Notes under the pieces: generated by a model
Seen by the model: the letters and a program-made list of their open reading frames with translations, nothing else
Database searches by the model: none
Told to the model about the DNA's origin: nothing
Program-made: the position numbers and the translations under genes
Shown here: piece after piece, positions 33,429-44,385 of the stretch
Layout of the letters: every line of letters starts with the position of its first letter
Numbering within the stretch: position 1 is the stretch's first letter
Assembly: GCA_024305745.1 (NCBI GenBank)
Contig: JAHRBS010000006.1
Location: forward strand, 312,501 to 376,500
Direction: 5' to 3'
DNA from: Polyporus tsugae
Taxonomy: Eukaryota; Basidiomycota; Agaricomycetes; Polyporales; Polyporaceae
DNA length: 64,000 bases

Positions 33429-35964
33429 ATGTATCCCCACCCCCACCCTTCCCCCATCCCCGGCCTCTTCCAGTTTCCTCCTCCCCTCGAGTCTCACCTT
33501 GGCCCCTACGACCATCCACCCTCTCGTTCCCAAATTCCACCAGCCCCGACGACGAGCGCGAGCGCGGCGCGCCACGATCACAACCTTACTTTCGCAGCCC
33601 AGATCTCATCATACGCCTCCCCCCACCACGGCGATCACTACTCGCAACAAGCTCGTACGTACTCCCCGCCTTCTCTCCGCCTCGAACCGCTCCCAGCCCA
33701 CACAGAGTCTAGACGTCGTCTCACCAGCCTCACCCCACCGCTTACAGCCTCTGCCAGCCCCGCAAATCCACAGGCGCCCCCTTCGGCGCCGTCTGCGCGC
33801 CCATCTTCCTTCTCGCCATCACCTCGAGTGAGCGAGTACGTACAGCCTGACAGGGTCATGGTGAGCAGCCTTCTTCTTCTCTCTTCTCGCGCGCCATCGC
33901 CCCCTGCAGGGTTGCCTTGACATGATTTGCGCGGCACCCGTCAGAACTCGTACCAAGCCAATCAGCAACATCGTCAACGTCCTTGGCCGTCTGCTGCACA
34001 ACCCCCCTCGCATGTCTCGCACGCCGGTGAGCATGCGCACGCCTACACAATCCATGGTTCTCTCGACGGTGATATATCCGTCAAATTCGAGGAGGGCGCC
34101 GAAGAACAACCCGCGATGTGGTCCCACGAACCTTCCCAGATGGCTTATACGTATGACGCCCAGTCCTATTCTTACGACGCCGTCGACGAGGACATGCACG
34201 AGTGCAAGGAGGAGCACGCAGATGAGGGATTCGACTCCAGCACCTACGCTGTAGAGTACCCCCAACAGATGTTGAGCCCGAGCCCGAACCAACGTTGGAA
34301 CGACGAAGTATGTCACCCTCGTCAGCTGCTCATAATCATAACCACTTACCCTCCGTCGCCTCACCGCACAATCTTCCCGCCTCGCAGATGTACACATCAC
34401 CACCCCACCCCTTGTATGTCGCCATCCCCGACTATACGATATCGTACGACGAGGGCGCATACGCCGAGTCGCCCATCCCCGCTGGGCCCGAGATGCACAC
34501 CTACCCCGCCGCGTCCCTCCACAAGATCCTCCCCACGCGCACCGTCGGGACGCGCTCCTACACCCTCGAGGGCGCCATCACCCCGCTCTCCCCCAAGCCC
34601 ATCCACATATTCGCACCCCACGCAACGACACCCGCCTCCCCGTCCACGCCCGTGCCGTCCAAGCGGAAGACGCAGTCGCCGCCACCCATGGACTACCTTC
34701 GCCCACCGCCAACGCCGCCTCCCTCCCACGCGTCGTCCTCGTCCCCCGCTTCCGTCGCATCGACCTCGGCGTCCGGTCCGGTCGCACAAGCGCCGCCACA
34801 CACACGCGCGTACGAACCCTCGTCTTCCCCCCCGTCCGACTCGCAGGGCCCCCTCATCCAGAAACGCCCGCGCGGCCGGCCGCGCAAGGACAAGCGCGCC
34901 CCATCCCCGCCTGCGCTCCTCGACCACCCGTTCCCGCACCGCCTGTCCCCCGCGCCGGGCGCACAGGACCCCCCAGGGCAGGCGATGTTCAAGCTGAACA
35001 TGGGGATCGGCGGCGGCGAGGGCGGCGCGGAGGGCGTCGGGGGCGGCGGCGGCGAGGGGAGGGAGCCCGAGAAGAAGAAGCCGATCATGGCGTGCCTGTT
35101 CTGCAGGGAGCGCAAGATCGCTTGTGGGCCGCCCGCGCCTGGGGGCCCGCAGCGGTGCAAGTGAGTTCGAGTTTTTTTTTTTTCTCTCTCCCCCTTCTGC
35201 CCCCCCCCCCCTTTCTCTCCCGAGCGCGTTTGGTTTGCGTATGGCGTATGGTGTGTGCGGAAGGAAACGTGATGCTGACCAAGGGCCGGCCGGCCGCGCG
35301 CAGCCAATGCACGCGGCGCGGGCTCGTGTGCGAATACCCGAAGGAGTCGCGGCGCGGCCAGCACAAGCGCGGCGCGCGGGCGGCGCGGGTCGAGGCGCTC
35401 GCGTCTGCTGCTGCGAGCGCGGCGAACGCGGGTGGTGCGGCCGCGATCAAGCCCAAGCCCAGGCCGAAGCCTAAAGTCGATACCACCAACACCAGCACTG
35501 GCACTGCAGCGCCTGGGTCCGGGTCCGGGTCGAGCAGGCAGATGCAGGCGCAGGCACCGACGTCGCCGCTCACGCCGCTGCCGTCGCCGTTGCCGTTGTC
35601 CCTGCCCAGTCCTGTTGCTGCGAGCTCGGGGCCGGGGTCGCCGCCTGCGTCTGGGAAGAGCGCCTCGAACTCGAACTCGGGCTCGAGCGCGGAACGGAAG
35701 AGCCGTACGGAGAAGGACAAGGGCGCGCAGGCGAGCGCGAAGGGCAAGGAGCGCGCGCTGCAGAAGCAAAGGGTCCGAGCGGTCAACGCGAGCGGGTCTG
35801 TCGGTGATGGCGTGGGCCACAAGGGTGGGGGCTCGAAAGAAGGCACTCGTGGTGGTGGCGGCGGCGGGAGCGGGAGTGGGGGTGTGCGGTTTGGGTTCGC
35901 GCCGTCCGCGTCGTCCGGGTTGCCGATGGCCGGCGTGGGGATGGGGATGGGGACTGGGACCTGA
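33429..35964 (+). CDS. Zn(II)2Cys6 transcription factor with AT-hook
   Basis: Four exons: 33429-33860, 33945-34307, 34388-35160 and 35304-35964; phases agree, 742 residues. The Zn2Cys6 cluster is complete and split by intron 3: CLFCRERKIAC (about residues 501-511), a ten-residue loop GPPAPGGPQR, then CNQCTRRGLVC and EYPKESRRG. Spacing is C-x2-C-x6-C, loop, C-x2-C-x6-C. An AT-hook (KRPRGRPRKDKR, about residue 425) precedes it, which would add minor-groove binding. The rest is low complexity: Pro/Ser/His-rich N-terminus, an acidic Tyr-rich stretch (KFEEGAEEQPAMWSHEP onward) that may activate transcription, Gly/Glu repeats before the cluster and a Ser/Gly-rich tail. No fungal-specific TF middle domain is seen. 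Intron 2 (34308-34387) is the least certain, because its sequence is also open in one frame. Nuclear regulator; target unknown. Confidence 0.88.
35171..35212. repeat. Pyrimidine tracts in intron 3 of the Zn2Cys6 gene
   Basis: A T run, a CT-rich stretch and a C run inside the 143-nt intron that splits the zinc cluster. Confidence 0.7.
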
Positions 35965-37765
35965 GTGGAGTCGGTGCGGGGTGTGCTGTGGGCGGGGGTC
36001 CGCGGCTGGCTCCAGGTGTCGACGTCGCCTCGACGAATATGGTGCCTCTCCCTCTCATGGTATCGCCGCTCTGCTCGAGGTCATTTGTGCTTCGTTGTTG
36101 TCTCTCCCGTTCCGTTTGTATTTGCCGTGCGGTTGTACTGCACATGCGCTGTCATATCATGATCATTACCGTACCATAGTCGTTATCCTTGCAGGTATCT
36201 GTTCCCCTCCCACACCGCTGTCGCTGTTATTTCGACCATGGACTTTTCTTCCTCATCTATTACTGCTTCGCAACGTCGTACTATCACCGTCAGGCGCGAG
36301 GCACAAGTACCCGTTCCGTTGTTGCGCTGTTATATTTCGTGTATATCCACCTGTCGTTCCTGTAGTGTCTTTCTGTCATCGCATCCCCGGTTGCTCTCTC
36401 TCGCCGTCCCCATCGAATCTCCTGATCTACGTACACGCCGAATCTGTCTGCCCAGCACAAGCTTAAGTTGTCCAACTGGATATCGTCTGCTATGATATGT
36501 ACTCCTCCATGTGTAGGTTCCGTACGGGTACGGGACCGCTGCGGCTAATGGCATCAACTCCGCTCATTCATTCAAACGTCTTGCGTCCTTACCCCAGGCT
36601 CCAGGTTTTGTATGTACCCCGCACCAGGGACCCGCTGAAGACCCTGGCTTTACGGTACGTTTATTATCGTTTCGCGCTGAGGCCCTATATATGTGTTTCA
36701 CGGGAGATGCGCATGCAAACTGATTACAGCAGCGTCGGCGTCACTGGCCCCGTGCTCGGACATCTCCACTATGATAATGTAGCACTTGCGCCCAGCCCCG
36801 GACTCTTGGTTCTTCTACTTACTTGTAGCGTGGACACACAGTTGCGGCCCGATCTACTTACATAGAAGTTGTATCGTTGCGCCCGTACGCGCGCTCTCGT
36901 CTCATCGTTTCGTTTGACCAGCGTTTTGACCGAGCTCGAGCACCGATTTTGACCGGGTGGCAATAAACGCTAGATAAGTAGTCTCGGATGCGCCCGGAAC
37001 CCCGGCTTGCGTGTTAGATGGTTTCGCACTCTCCCTTCGCCCTCCACATGCCTATGTACTCAGACATTGTCTTCTGCTCCGCTCCGCATGCAGCCAGCCC
37101 TCGTGGGCGTTGTGGATCGTCATCACGCGCGACCGCCGAAGCTTGGAGGAGAAGCATGTAACGCGATGGATGTTTCTAGGTCGCAGCCTGTGAATGAGAA
37201 TCGAATATATGTATCGGCATTAATCGGTGAGTAGTGGTGACCTACGGCTAGCCGTCTGAATCGTCCTGAGTCCTGAGTAGTAGGCGTAGGCGACTAGCTT
37301 GTTGACACCATTAGCCCCGAGGCCCGGTTGCGAGCACCGTAATCTTGCACACGAACTTGGCGGCGGCCCCACGCCGGAAGGAAGACTATGCCCCGTCGCT
37401 CCCAGTTCATTCTGACCCCGCCAGGGTTTCCAGGCATGCATGCCTGGATAGGCCGAGTCAAGATGCGCGCGTGCCAACCGGTGTCGAGTTCGAGCAAGGT
37501 TCGCAGTGAGCGGCCCCGGCTGCCTGCGCTCCTGGCTCAGCGCGCCGTGTACGTCCTGTGCGCACGGCGAGATGAGCTCCGCCCGAGTCGTCCTTTGCCC
37601 GGGAGCTCGACTGCGAGTTGGACCCCCACTTCACACCTCTCGTCCTCGGAAGTGGCACCCATGCACTCCTGCAGTACGTTTGTGGTCGCCCGCACACCTG
37701 CAGGATACTCCATAAACGGCATTTCGGACCTAACGACGGTCTTGAACGCGCAACACACGGCGGAC
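35965..37765. other. No supportable gene
   Basis: 3' flank of the transcription factor gene, then sequence with short frames only. A piece GATTTTGACCGGG near 36943 recalls the core of the 7.5/9.7 kb repeat. Confidence 0.4.
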
Positions 37766-39420
37766 ATGACTTCGTCCTGGAACCAGTACTTCCCGCCCAC
37801 AGCTCGTATGGTCCGGGACCAGGCGGGGCAAGACACTGTTTAATCACCGGCGGGAACGCCGGTCTAGGTGCGTCGTGCGTCGACGTCTTCTCCTTCCCTT
37901 CCGCGCATCCGAGCCTGGCATCCCCGTTCCCTTGCTGTGTCCAAGAAGCGCCGCGCATATACGCATATGCATATGCTTGCATGAATGAACGCGGGCATGG
38001 AAGGCTTCGCGACGGCGAAAGGTGAGAGATTGCGCGCAGATAAGCTTTATGGGCGACTCGCGCCTGGAGCAGAAGCTGCACGTCCGCGGAGATGATGCTC
38101 ATGCTCATATTGGACCTGGTGTTGCGCTATTACTTAGGTGTTACTGGTGCGGAACTTGGGTGTACAGCACTAGTAGGGATCGGAGGCAGGCAGGCGGCGG
38201 ACGAACTGAGGTTGAAGGTGTCTGAGTCGATATACTATGTGCTGTCGCTCGACCTGTCGGACCTGTATTCGGTAAAGAGGGCGGCGGACGAGTTTATGAG
38301 GTGTGTGAGCACTCATCCGGATTTGCCAACGTTGTTTACTAACCTAGTTCTCTGGACGCTTTAGGAAGGAGCAACATCTGCATGTCCTCGCTAACAACGC
38401 GTGAGCCTTCTCCGCTACCGCCATCGCCTTTTCTCATACACAACTGTGCTCACGCACCTTCGGGCGGAGCCATGAACCCTCCACTGGCGCAGCTGGCCAG
38501 GCGGAACTACGACCTCCAATTTGAGGCGAACGTTCTCGGCCACTTCTATCTCACGTAGCTGCTCCCTCCCCGCCGGTTCTCCTCGCCACCGCGAAAGCGA
38601 TCTGAGGGCAGAAGGCCCCGCGTCCTAAACTTCTCTTCTCCTACGCTGCCGCGGCGATATCGGGTGCCAAGATGCTTATGAACGGGCCCGTGCGCCGGAG
38701 ATGGCACACCTGCCGCCGCTCTATCGACAAGAGTCCAAATTCCAAATTGGTGCCTATTGAACCTTGACGAAAACACACATACACACCATAGGGAGTAGGG
38801 AGGGCTCCGACACCTCTTATGCGCACGGTGCCCCCCGGGTTCAGGCAAACCTTCTCTCAGTCGCGAGGCTCGAGCCTGAGCTGGCGGAACAGCAGTACGG
38901 GGAGCAAGGAATCGTTTCCCTTGCGATCATCCCCGGCACTGCAACGTCCACACCGGCCTCTCGCGACTCCACACCACAGGTGTGTTGCAGCGTCGATATG
39001 AGCAAGTTCGTCTCGTTTCTGAGTACGCAGCCTCGCTCGGCCGGGAACGGCCGTTCTGACATTCCCCTGCTCCGTACCGTGACAGTGCATGTTCTCGTAT
39101 GTACAGCGGCGTCTCGAAGGGGGCATCCTCCCCACCCCTCTCTATTCGCCGCAACGACGTCCCCCAAAGCAGATTCGCTAAACGGCATGACGGTTCGCCA
39201 TATTGCCTGCTGGGAGCTCCACCCGTTTCGCAAACTCGTGACCAACCCAACTTGAACGTTGCATTGCGGATTTATTTATTTGACAGCTTCTGATCATGTA
39301 CCATGGGCAGCGTACGCGTCGGGCATGTCTCGGAAAGCATCCTCGAGCGCTGCGCGCAAGTACTTGCACCTCTGGGCCTGGCTCGAAGCCCAGACGGACT
39401 GCTTCGAGCGCGTGAACCAC
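37766..39420 (+). pseudogene. Decayed short-chain dehydrogenase/reductase gene
   Basis: Recognisable pieces of a retinol-dehydrogenase-like SDR occur in order. MTSSWNQYFPP starts at 37766 and a stop ends that frame at 37841-37843. The nucleotide-binding motif LITGGNAGLG lies at 37840-37869 in a shifted frame. SLDLSDLYSVKRAADEFMR ends near 38300. KEQHLHVLANNA (38365-38400) is followed at once by a donor. YDLQFEANVLGHFYLT ends in a TAG at 38556-38558. SYAHGAPRVQANLLS starts near 38815, where the active-site Tyr survives but the Lys of YxxxK is lost. YGEQGIVSLAIIPGT is near 38895, and KYLHLWAWLEAQ near 39360. At least one frameshift, one in-frame stop and the missing catalytic Lys make a working enzyme very unlikely. 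Confidence 0.85.
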
Positions 39421-39689
39421 GCCCAGTCGGACTCGACTGCGTTCCTACAACATGATGTCCCTTTCGTTCGCATGCCCGGTAGAATCTTACGAGTATAGTA
39501 TAAATGATACATCAAGAAACGGCAGATACACTGTACATGTACAGAGCCGCAGTTTCACAAACGCCTCAGAGCAAACGCCAACCTCCTCGCTCTCGGATAC
39601 GCATACTCTCCGGCCAGCCAGCGTCGGGTGTCACCACCCCCCTTACCTCCTGGATATGAACCCATCTCTGCCAGTGCCACTAGACGACG

Positions 39690-42600
39690 TCAAAACCCAA
39701 ACCCACCCGTCGACAGACTCGGCGGCAGCGTGTCCACCCCGTTCCCTCCACACCCCACATCAATATCGTCCGTCAGCGTCAGCTCCACCGTCGCCCCCCT
39801 CTCGAACACCTCCCACTCCAAGAAGCAGCTGCTCTCCGCCTCCACGCCGTCGACCCTTACGCTCTTCACAAACACCGTCCCGCCCGTCCCGTCCGCGGGG
39901 TTGCCCACAAAGTTCGTCGCCCGGATCGTGGTGGTGGTGTTGAAGACCGGGTTGAAGAACGCGACGGACGGGAAGTATGGGGAGGAGAGCAGGTACTGGC
40001 GCGTCGCGGGCACGGGGTAGAGCCCGGCGAGGTAGAACGCGACGTACGAGCCCATCGCGCCCGAGTCGTCGTTGCCCGGCAGGCCGTCCGTCGCGGTGCT
40101 GAAGAAGTCGGCGAGCACTTGGCGCGAGCGCTGCGTCGAGCGGCCGGGCGCGTTCGCGTAGTGGTACATGTAGGGGATCTGCTGCGAGGGCTCGTCTGTG
40201 GAGTCGAAGTAGTTCTGCGGAGGTAATGTTAAGAGACGGAAGAGAGCACGGAAGGAGAGGGAGGGGGGCTCACGTTGTCGAAGATGAAGTCGAGCCGGTG
40301 GATGAACGCCTCGTTCCCGCCCTGAAGCTCGACCAGCTTCGCCGTGTCATGGGGGGCGAATTGCGAGTACTGCAGGGCCACACAATGTGAAGTCAGTATT
40401 GAAATCCCAACATGCACCAGGAGCCTCGACGGGAGACATACCACAAGCGGCGACGATTCATAGAAACCGTCCATATTATTGTTGAACAAGAAGCAGGTGC
40501 TGTGCGTGGGGTCGTTGACGCTACAATGCCGCGGGTCTGTGCTCCCAAAGCTCCCGTTCGAGAACCGCGGCTGCATCATCCCCACGATGAGCGGGTCGTC
40601 CAGGTCCGGCACCATCACGTTCGGGCTCCAGTGGTTCACGAAGTTGCTCGCGCGCTTCGCGTACTTCGCGCCGTCCGCGGTGAGGTTGAGCAGCTTCGCG
40701 ACCTGCGAGACCGCAAAGTCGCCGAACGCGTACTCGAGCGCGCGCGAGACCTGCTTCGTCGCCGCACCGCCGGGCTCCATGACGTCCTGTGGGATGTAGC
40801 CCTTGGACTTCCAGATGTTCGCTTGCCGGCCTTGGAGGTTCCAGTTCGGTGGCTGGTCTTCGGCGTCAGCGAGGAGCGCCTTATACAAGGCGGAGGCGTC
40901 GACGTTGAGTGCTTTGGCGTGCGCCGCGTACTTGACGAAGAACTCGCCGAGGATTGGGTCACCGTCTAGTGCGCAATATTAGAACATGTATATGTATGCT
41001 ACTGAAAGAGCCAAGGACGTACTGCTGCCACCTTGAATCCACTGCTGTGCGGTGGCGCCGCGGCACTCAGGAAGCCATCCTTCGTGCTGCTGGATGTTGA
41101 TCATGCCGCGAACGATCCGAGCGAACTCCTCCGGGTCGTGCAACGACATCAGCGGGTAGAGCGTGCGGAATGTGTCCCACTATATGCGCCAAGGATCTAT
41201 CAGCAGAGCGCATATACCCACCATAAGCGACATACATTGCAGTAGAACGAGTCGTAATACGGCTCTGTCGAGTTCCATAGGGGGTTCTCCCCCGAATCTG
41301 TGCGCGTACAGTCAGCTTCAAGTTCGCCCAAACACAACGTGTACCAGCCGAACCCACTCACAGTCCGCAGGCGAGATATGCGTCCGGTACAGCGACGTGT
41401 AAAACAGCGTCACCGTATCGTCGTCCACGCCCTCCGTCTCGACCTGCACCCGCCCCAGCAGCTCGTTCCACGCGCCCCGCGTCGCCGCCCTGATCCCCTC
41501 AAAGTCCCAGTCCGGTATGTCCTCCTCCGCGTTCGCGCACGCCCGCTCCGGCGAGATGAAGCTCACCCCCACGCGCACGTATATCCCTGTCTCTCCCTCC
41601 CCCTCCCCCTCCCCCTCCCCCTCTCCGCGCTGCTTGAACCCCAACAGCGCACCGAGCTCGGAACGGTAGCCCGTGTACTCCTGTATGCCCTGCCCCAGCC
41701 CGCGAATGGGCGAGTTCCCGAGGTAGGTGCCGTACTCGGCGGGCGAGCCCAGGTCGAAGCCGACGCCCTTGAAGTCCATGCAGGTGTACGCGCGGTACTG
41801 GCCGGGCCCAAAGGACGCGGCGAACGTGGCGCCGGTGGTGACGCGCCCGGAGGCAGGGTCGACGTTGACGACGGGGAGCGAGTTGGACTGCTGGCCGTCG
41901 TTGGTCACGTCGACGACCAGGCGCGGGATCGTCGAGTTCGAGGGGAAGGTGTACCTGTCGCAGTCGCGAAGCGATGGGGTGGGGCATGAATGCATGACGG
42001 GGTGCAGCTGGTCGAATGGAAGAGGGAGGAGGCGCACCTGTGGAGAGCCGCGCGCTTCGTCGCGGTGAGCTCGACGCGGATGTTCGTGCTCTGCTCATCG
42101 CGCCCGGTTAGAGGTCAGGTTGGCTCGATGACGTTACGTGCGGGCAGAGTATCGGGCACGTACGAGGTTTGAAGCGAAGTACCCGGGCTCAGCAACGTCG
42201 TCGGCAGAACCTGCCGTGTACGGTTAGGACGTCTGATCTTGCTGTAAACATGTTCCGAAACAGGTGGTGGGCTAACACGCGGATACGCACCGTCAGCAAG
42301 GAGTTTGCGCTTGACCTTGCGCGAGTTGATATCGCACGGACAGGCTTCGAAACGGTTGTTGTCGCCGTCGCCGCAGCTGGCGAACGGCCATATCTTAAAG
42401 AGCGAAAGGGGGACCGACTACGAGTAGTGTACGCCCCAGTGAGCCAATCTAACTCCTGCTGGTGGAAGATGACAGGCAGTGAACGTACGCCACCAGTCCC
42501 GTCATCGTGGAGTTGCGAGAAGCCGGTCGCCGACGTGTTTGGATTCGCATCGTATCCTGCGTGCTGCCACACGATAAATATATCCTCAGTCTCAAAGACC

Positions 42601-43003
42601 TCGTGGCCGACAGCCTACTTACGTTGTCGCCCGAGTCCGTGTCCATCCCTACCTTTACCATCCCGTGCGGGAGTGTCACACCTAGAGCCAACTGTGCTTC
42701 AGGATTCAAAAGAGGCCGCATACAACGAGACTACCGCTCACCTGGGAATGCATGCCCGGTGCTCGTGGTGCCGATGAACAGGTTCACGCGGCTCGCAGGG
42801 TCCGGGATGGGTACGGCCGCTCGCCTCCCGAACCAGTTCATCTGGCTGCGCTCTCCGACGGAGGTGGGTTCCTGCGCATCGCGCGCGCGTGCGGGCGAGG
42901 AGGGGACATCAGACTTAGGGGGGTGCGAAGACGAGGAGCCCGCGAGGGTTGCGAGGGCAGCGAGGGCGACGAGCACGCCGCGCAACTGCTGGAGCTGGAA
43001 CAT
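39690..43003 (-). CDS. GH92 alpha-mannosidase A, secreted
   Basis: Twelve exons: 42742-43003, 42623-42681, 42489-42563, 42291-42417, 42164-42210, 42038-42090, 41362-41954, 41236-41297, 41023-41179, 40442-40965, 40274-40369 and 39690-40214. Every junction keeps phase; 859 residues. A signal peptide (MFQLQQLRGVLVALAALATLAG) precedes the N-terminal beta-domain (DPASRVNLFIGT, MVKVGMDTDSGDN, GFSQLHDDGTGG, FGPGQYRAYTCMDFKG). The alpha/alpha-barrel part has TLYPLMSLHDP, NIQQHEGWLPECRGAT, GYIPQDV, the catalytic-loop motif GNDDSGAMGSY and the C-terminal TDDIDVGCG. GH92 enzymes are Ca-dependent inverting exo-alpha-mannosidases acting on N-glycans or fungal mannan. An (EG)n tract interrupts a loop (41591-41626). 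The start was chosen at the signal-peptide Met; an upstream in-frame Met lies at 43039. A paralogue lies at 53190-56720. Confidence 0.95.
41591..41626 (-). repeat. Hexanucleotide tandem repeat in GH92 A coding sequence
   Basis: About five copies of a GAGGGG-type unit encode alternating Glu-Gly within GH92 A. The paralogue B has unrelated sequence at the same place. Confidence 0.85.
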
Positions 43004-43054
43004 CTCGTCCGAGGCAGGTCCGAAGGTGGGAGGCCCCACGCCTCGGGTTTGCTG

Positions 43055-43062
43055 TTTTATAC
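43055..43062 (-). promoter_or_regulatory. TATA box of GH92 A
   Basis: GTATAAAA on the minus strand, about 55 nt before the ATG at 43003. Spacing is close to that of GH92 B, in line with a conserved core promoter. Confidence 0.55.
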
Positions 43063-44337
43063 TCCTGAGTCGGTTATGGCAGCGGATACGACCGCTTCTG
43101 GGTCTCCGTTCGCGGTTCTCGACCCTCGGACACTGACATGGACACGGGCACAGGGACGGGGAACTCGCCCACGTAGCTCGTGAACAATCCTCGTTGCGCT
43201 TCTGCGCGCGACATTATCCTTCTTCGGCACCTAGTCGTTCGGATCGATCAGTGGCCGTTGGGACCTGGTCGAGTGCCATGTTCAGGTGAGCTGAGGTAGA
43301 GGACACGGGCGGGCGCCCGAGGAGCACGAGATGAGATGCGAGGGTGCCGTCAAGAGGGAGGCTGGCAGGGCCGACGGACGTCCCACGGGGATCAGAAGAA
43401 AAGAAGCAGGGTGGAGCCATGCGCAACGACGTCGCCGAGCGCATCCGGGACGCCGCCTGACTTGAGGACTGTTGCTCGTGACTGCCCATGGCAGCTTCGA
43501 CGAGGGGCATCGTACAATAGTCGTATGTCGTTACGTTGGACACTGCCGCAAGGAAAGAGGCGGGTGAGAGGATAACGAGAGGGGGTCGCGCAAAAGAAGG
43601 ACCGAGAGACGGACTTTGCGCTCCGGCCGCGCCGACGGAGGGCCTCCCAATAATTCGCTCAATATTAACCTCTGGCCCAGATATCTGCGTGTCTGGACTC
43701 TCTGGCCCCTGGGTCACTACGATGAGCAGTTCATATCTTCGGGTGTTGCGTCGACGGGCGGAGGCTCTACGATGGATCCCGCCATTTTTGAACTGCGACA
43801 GCCACCGGTCGAACGATCAAAATCAATCGAGCTTTCAAGGCTGAAAAACAAGATGTAGATTTAACCTTTTTGGGTTCGACGAGATGCAATAAAAACGGTC
43901 GAATACCTTGCATAGGAGCAGGTAAGTAAGACGCATATACGGTACCATGCCTTCTCCTGATGATCATGATTCTCGCTCCTTCAGCATCCGAGGCGAAGCC
44001 CGTTTTCCCAAGGTTGAATCTGAAGGGTTGCGGCGGCACACTTGCAGTCAGAGACATAGAAGAAGAGGATTACGGGGCCTGCGGCGCGGTAACAGAAGAG
44101 GATGGAGTTGGGAGAACAAGTTAAGGAAAGATGCTTTTTCGCACGCTCCCCAAAGCCGCCACGGTCATGTGAATGCGCATACAGTCACGAGCACGTTCTT
44201 AGCGTCACACGACATAGGACCCCGACGTGACGGTTTTCGTGTCTTCGAGTGTGATGCATGTGATGCGCGACGCATCGGATGAGAAATCTATATATCGTTA
44301 CAAAGTCACAAAGTAGAAGAAATCCTTCAAAGCCCCC

Positions 44338-44360
44338 AGCCAGCCAGCCAGCCAGCCAGC
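44338..44360. repeat. (CAGC)n microsatellite
   Basis: About six tandem CAGC units immediately 3' of the permease gene. Confidence 0.85.
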
Positions 44361-44385
44361 CGTATAAGCACGGCCATCGCGTCTC

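Larger units (their letters stand above)
43004..44385. other. Upstream region of GH92 A; no gene supported
   Basis: A minus-strand frame at 43214-43717 (167 codons) lacks motifs. A (CAGC)n microsatellite (44338-44360) sits just beyond the permease stop codon. Confidence 0.4.

Noticed and set aside
34308..34387. Reading through intron 2 of the Zn2Cys6 gene as coding (RSMSPSSAAHNHNHLPS)
   Set aside because: The stretch is open, but only in the downstream frame; joining it to exon 2 needs a frame change with no suitable splice pair. Kept as an intron with a caveat.
36905..36963. Third copy of the 7.5/9.7 kb repeat
   Set aside because: Only about 13 nt (GATTTTGACCGGG) match, too short to call a copy.
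41023..41179. GH92 A as two separate genes because of its many small frames
   Set aside because: All exon joins keep phase and match GH92 B exon for exon, so one gene explains them.
43214..43717. 167-codon minus-strand frame upstream of GH92 A
   Set aside because: No signal peptide or domain; the region is better read as the promoter area of GH92 A.
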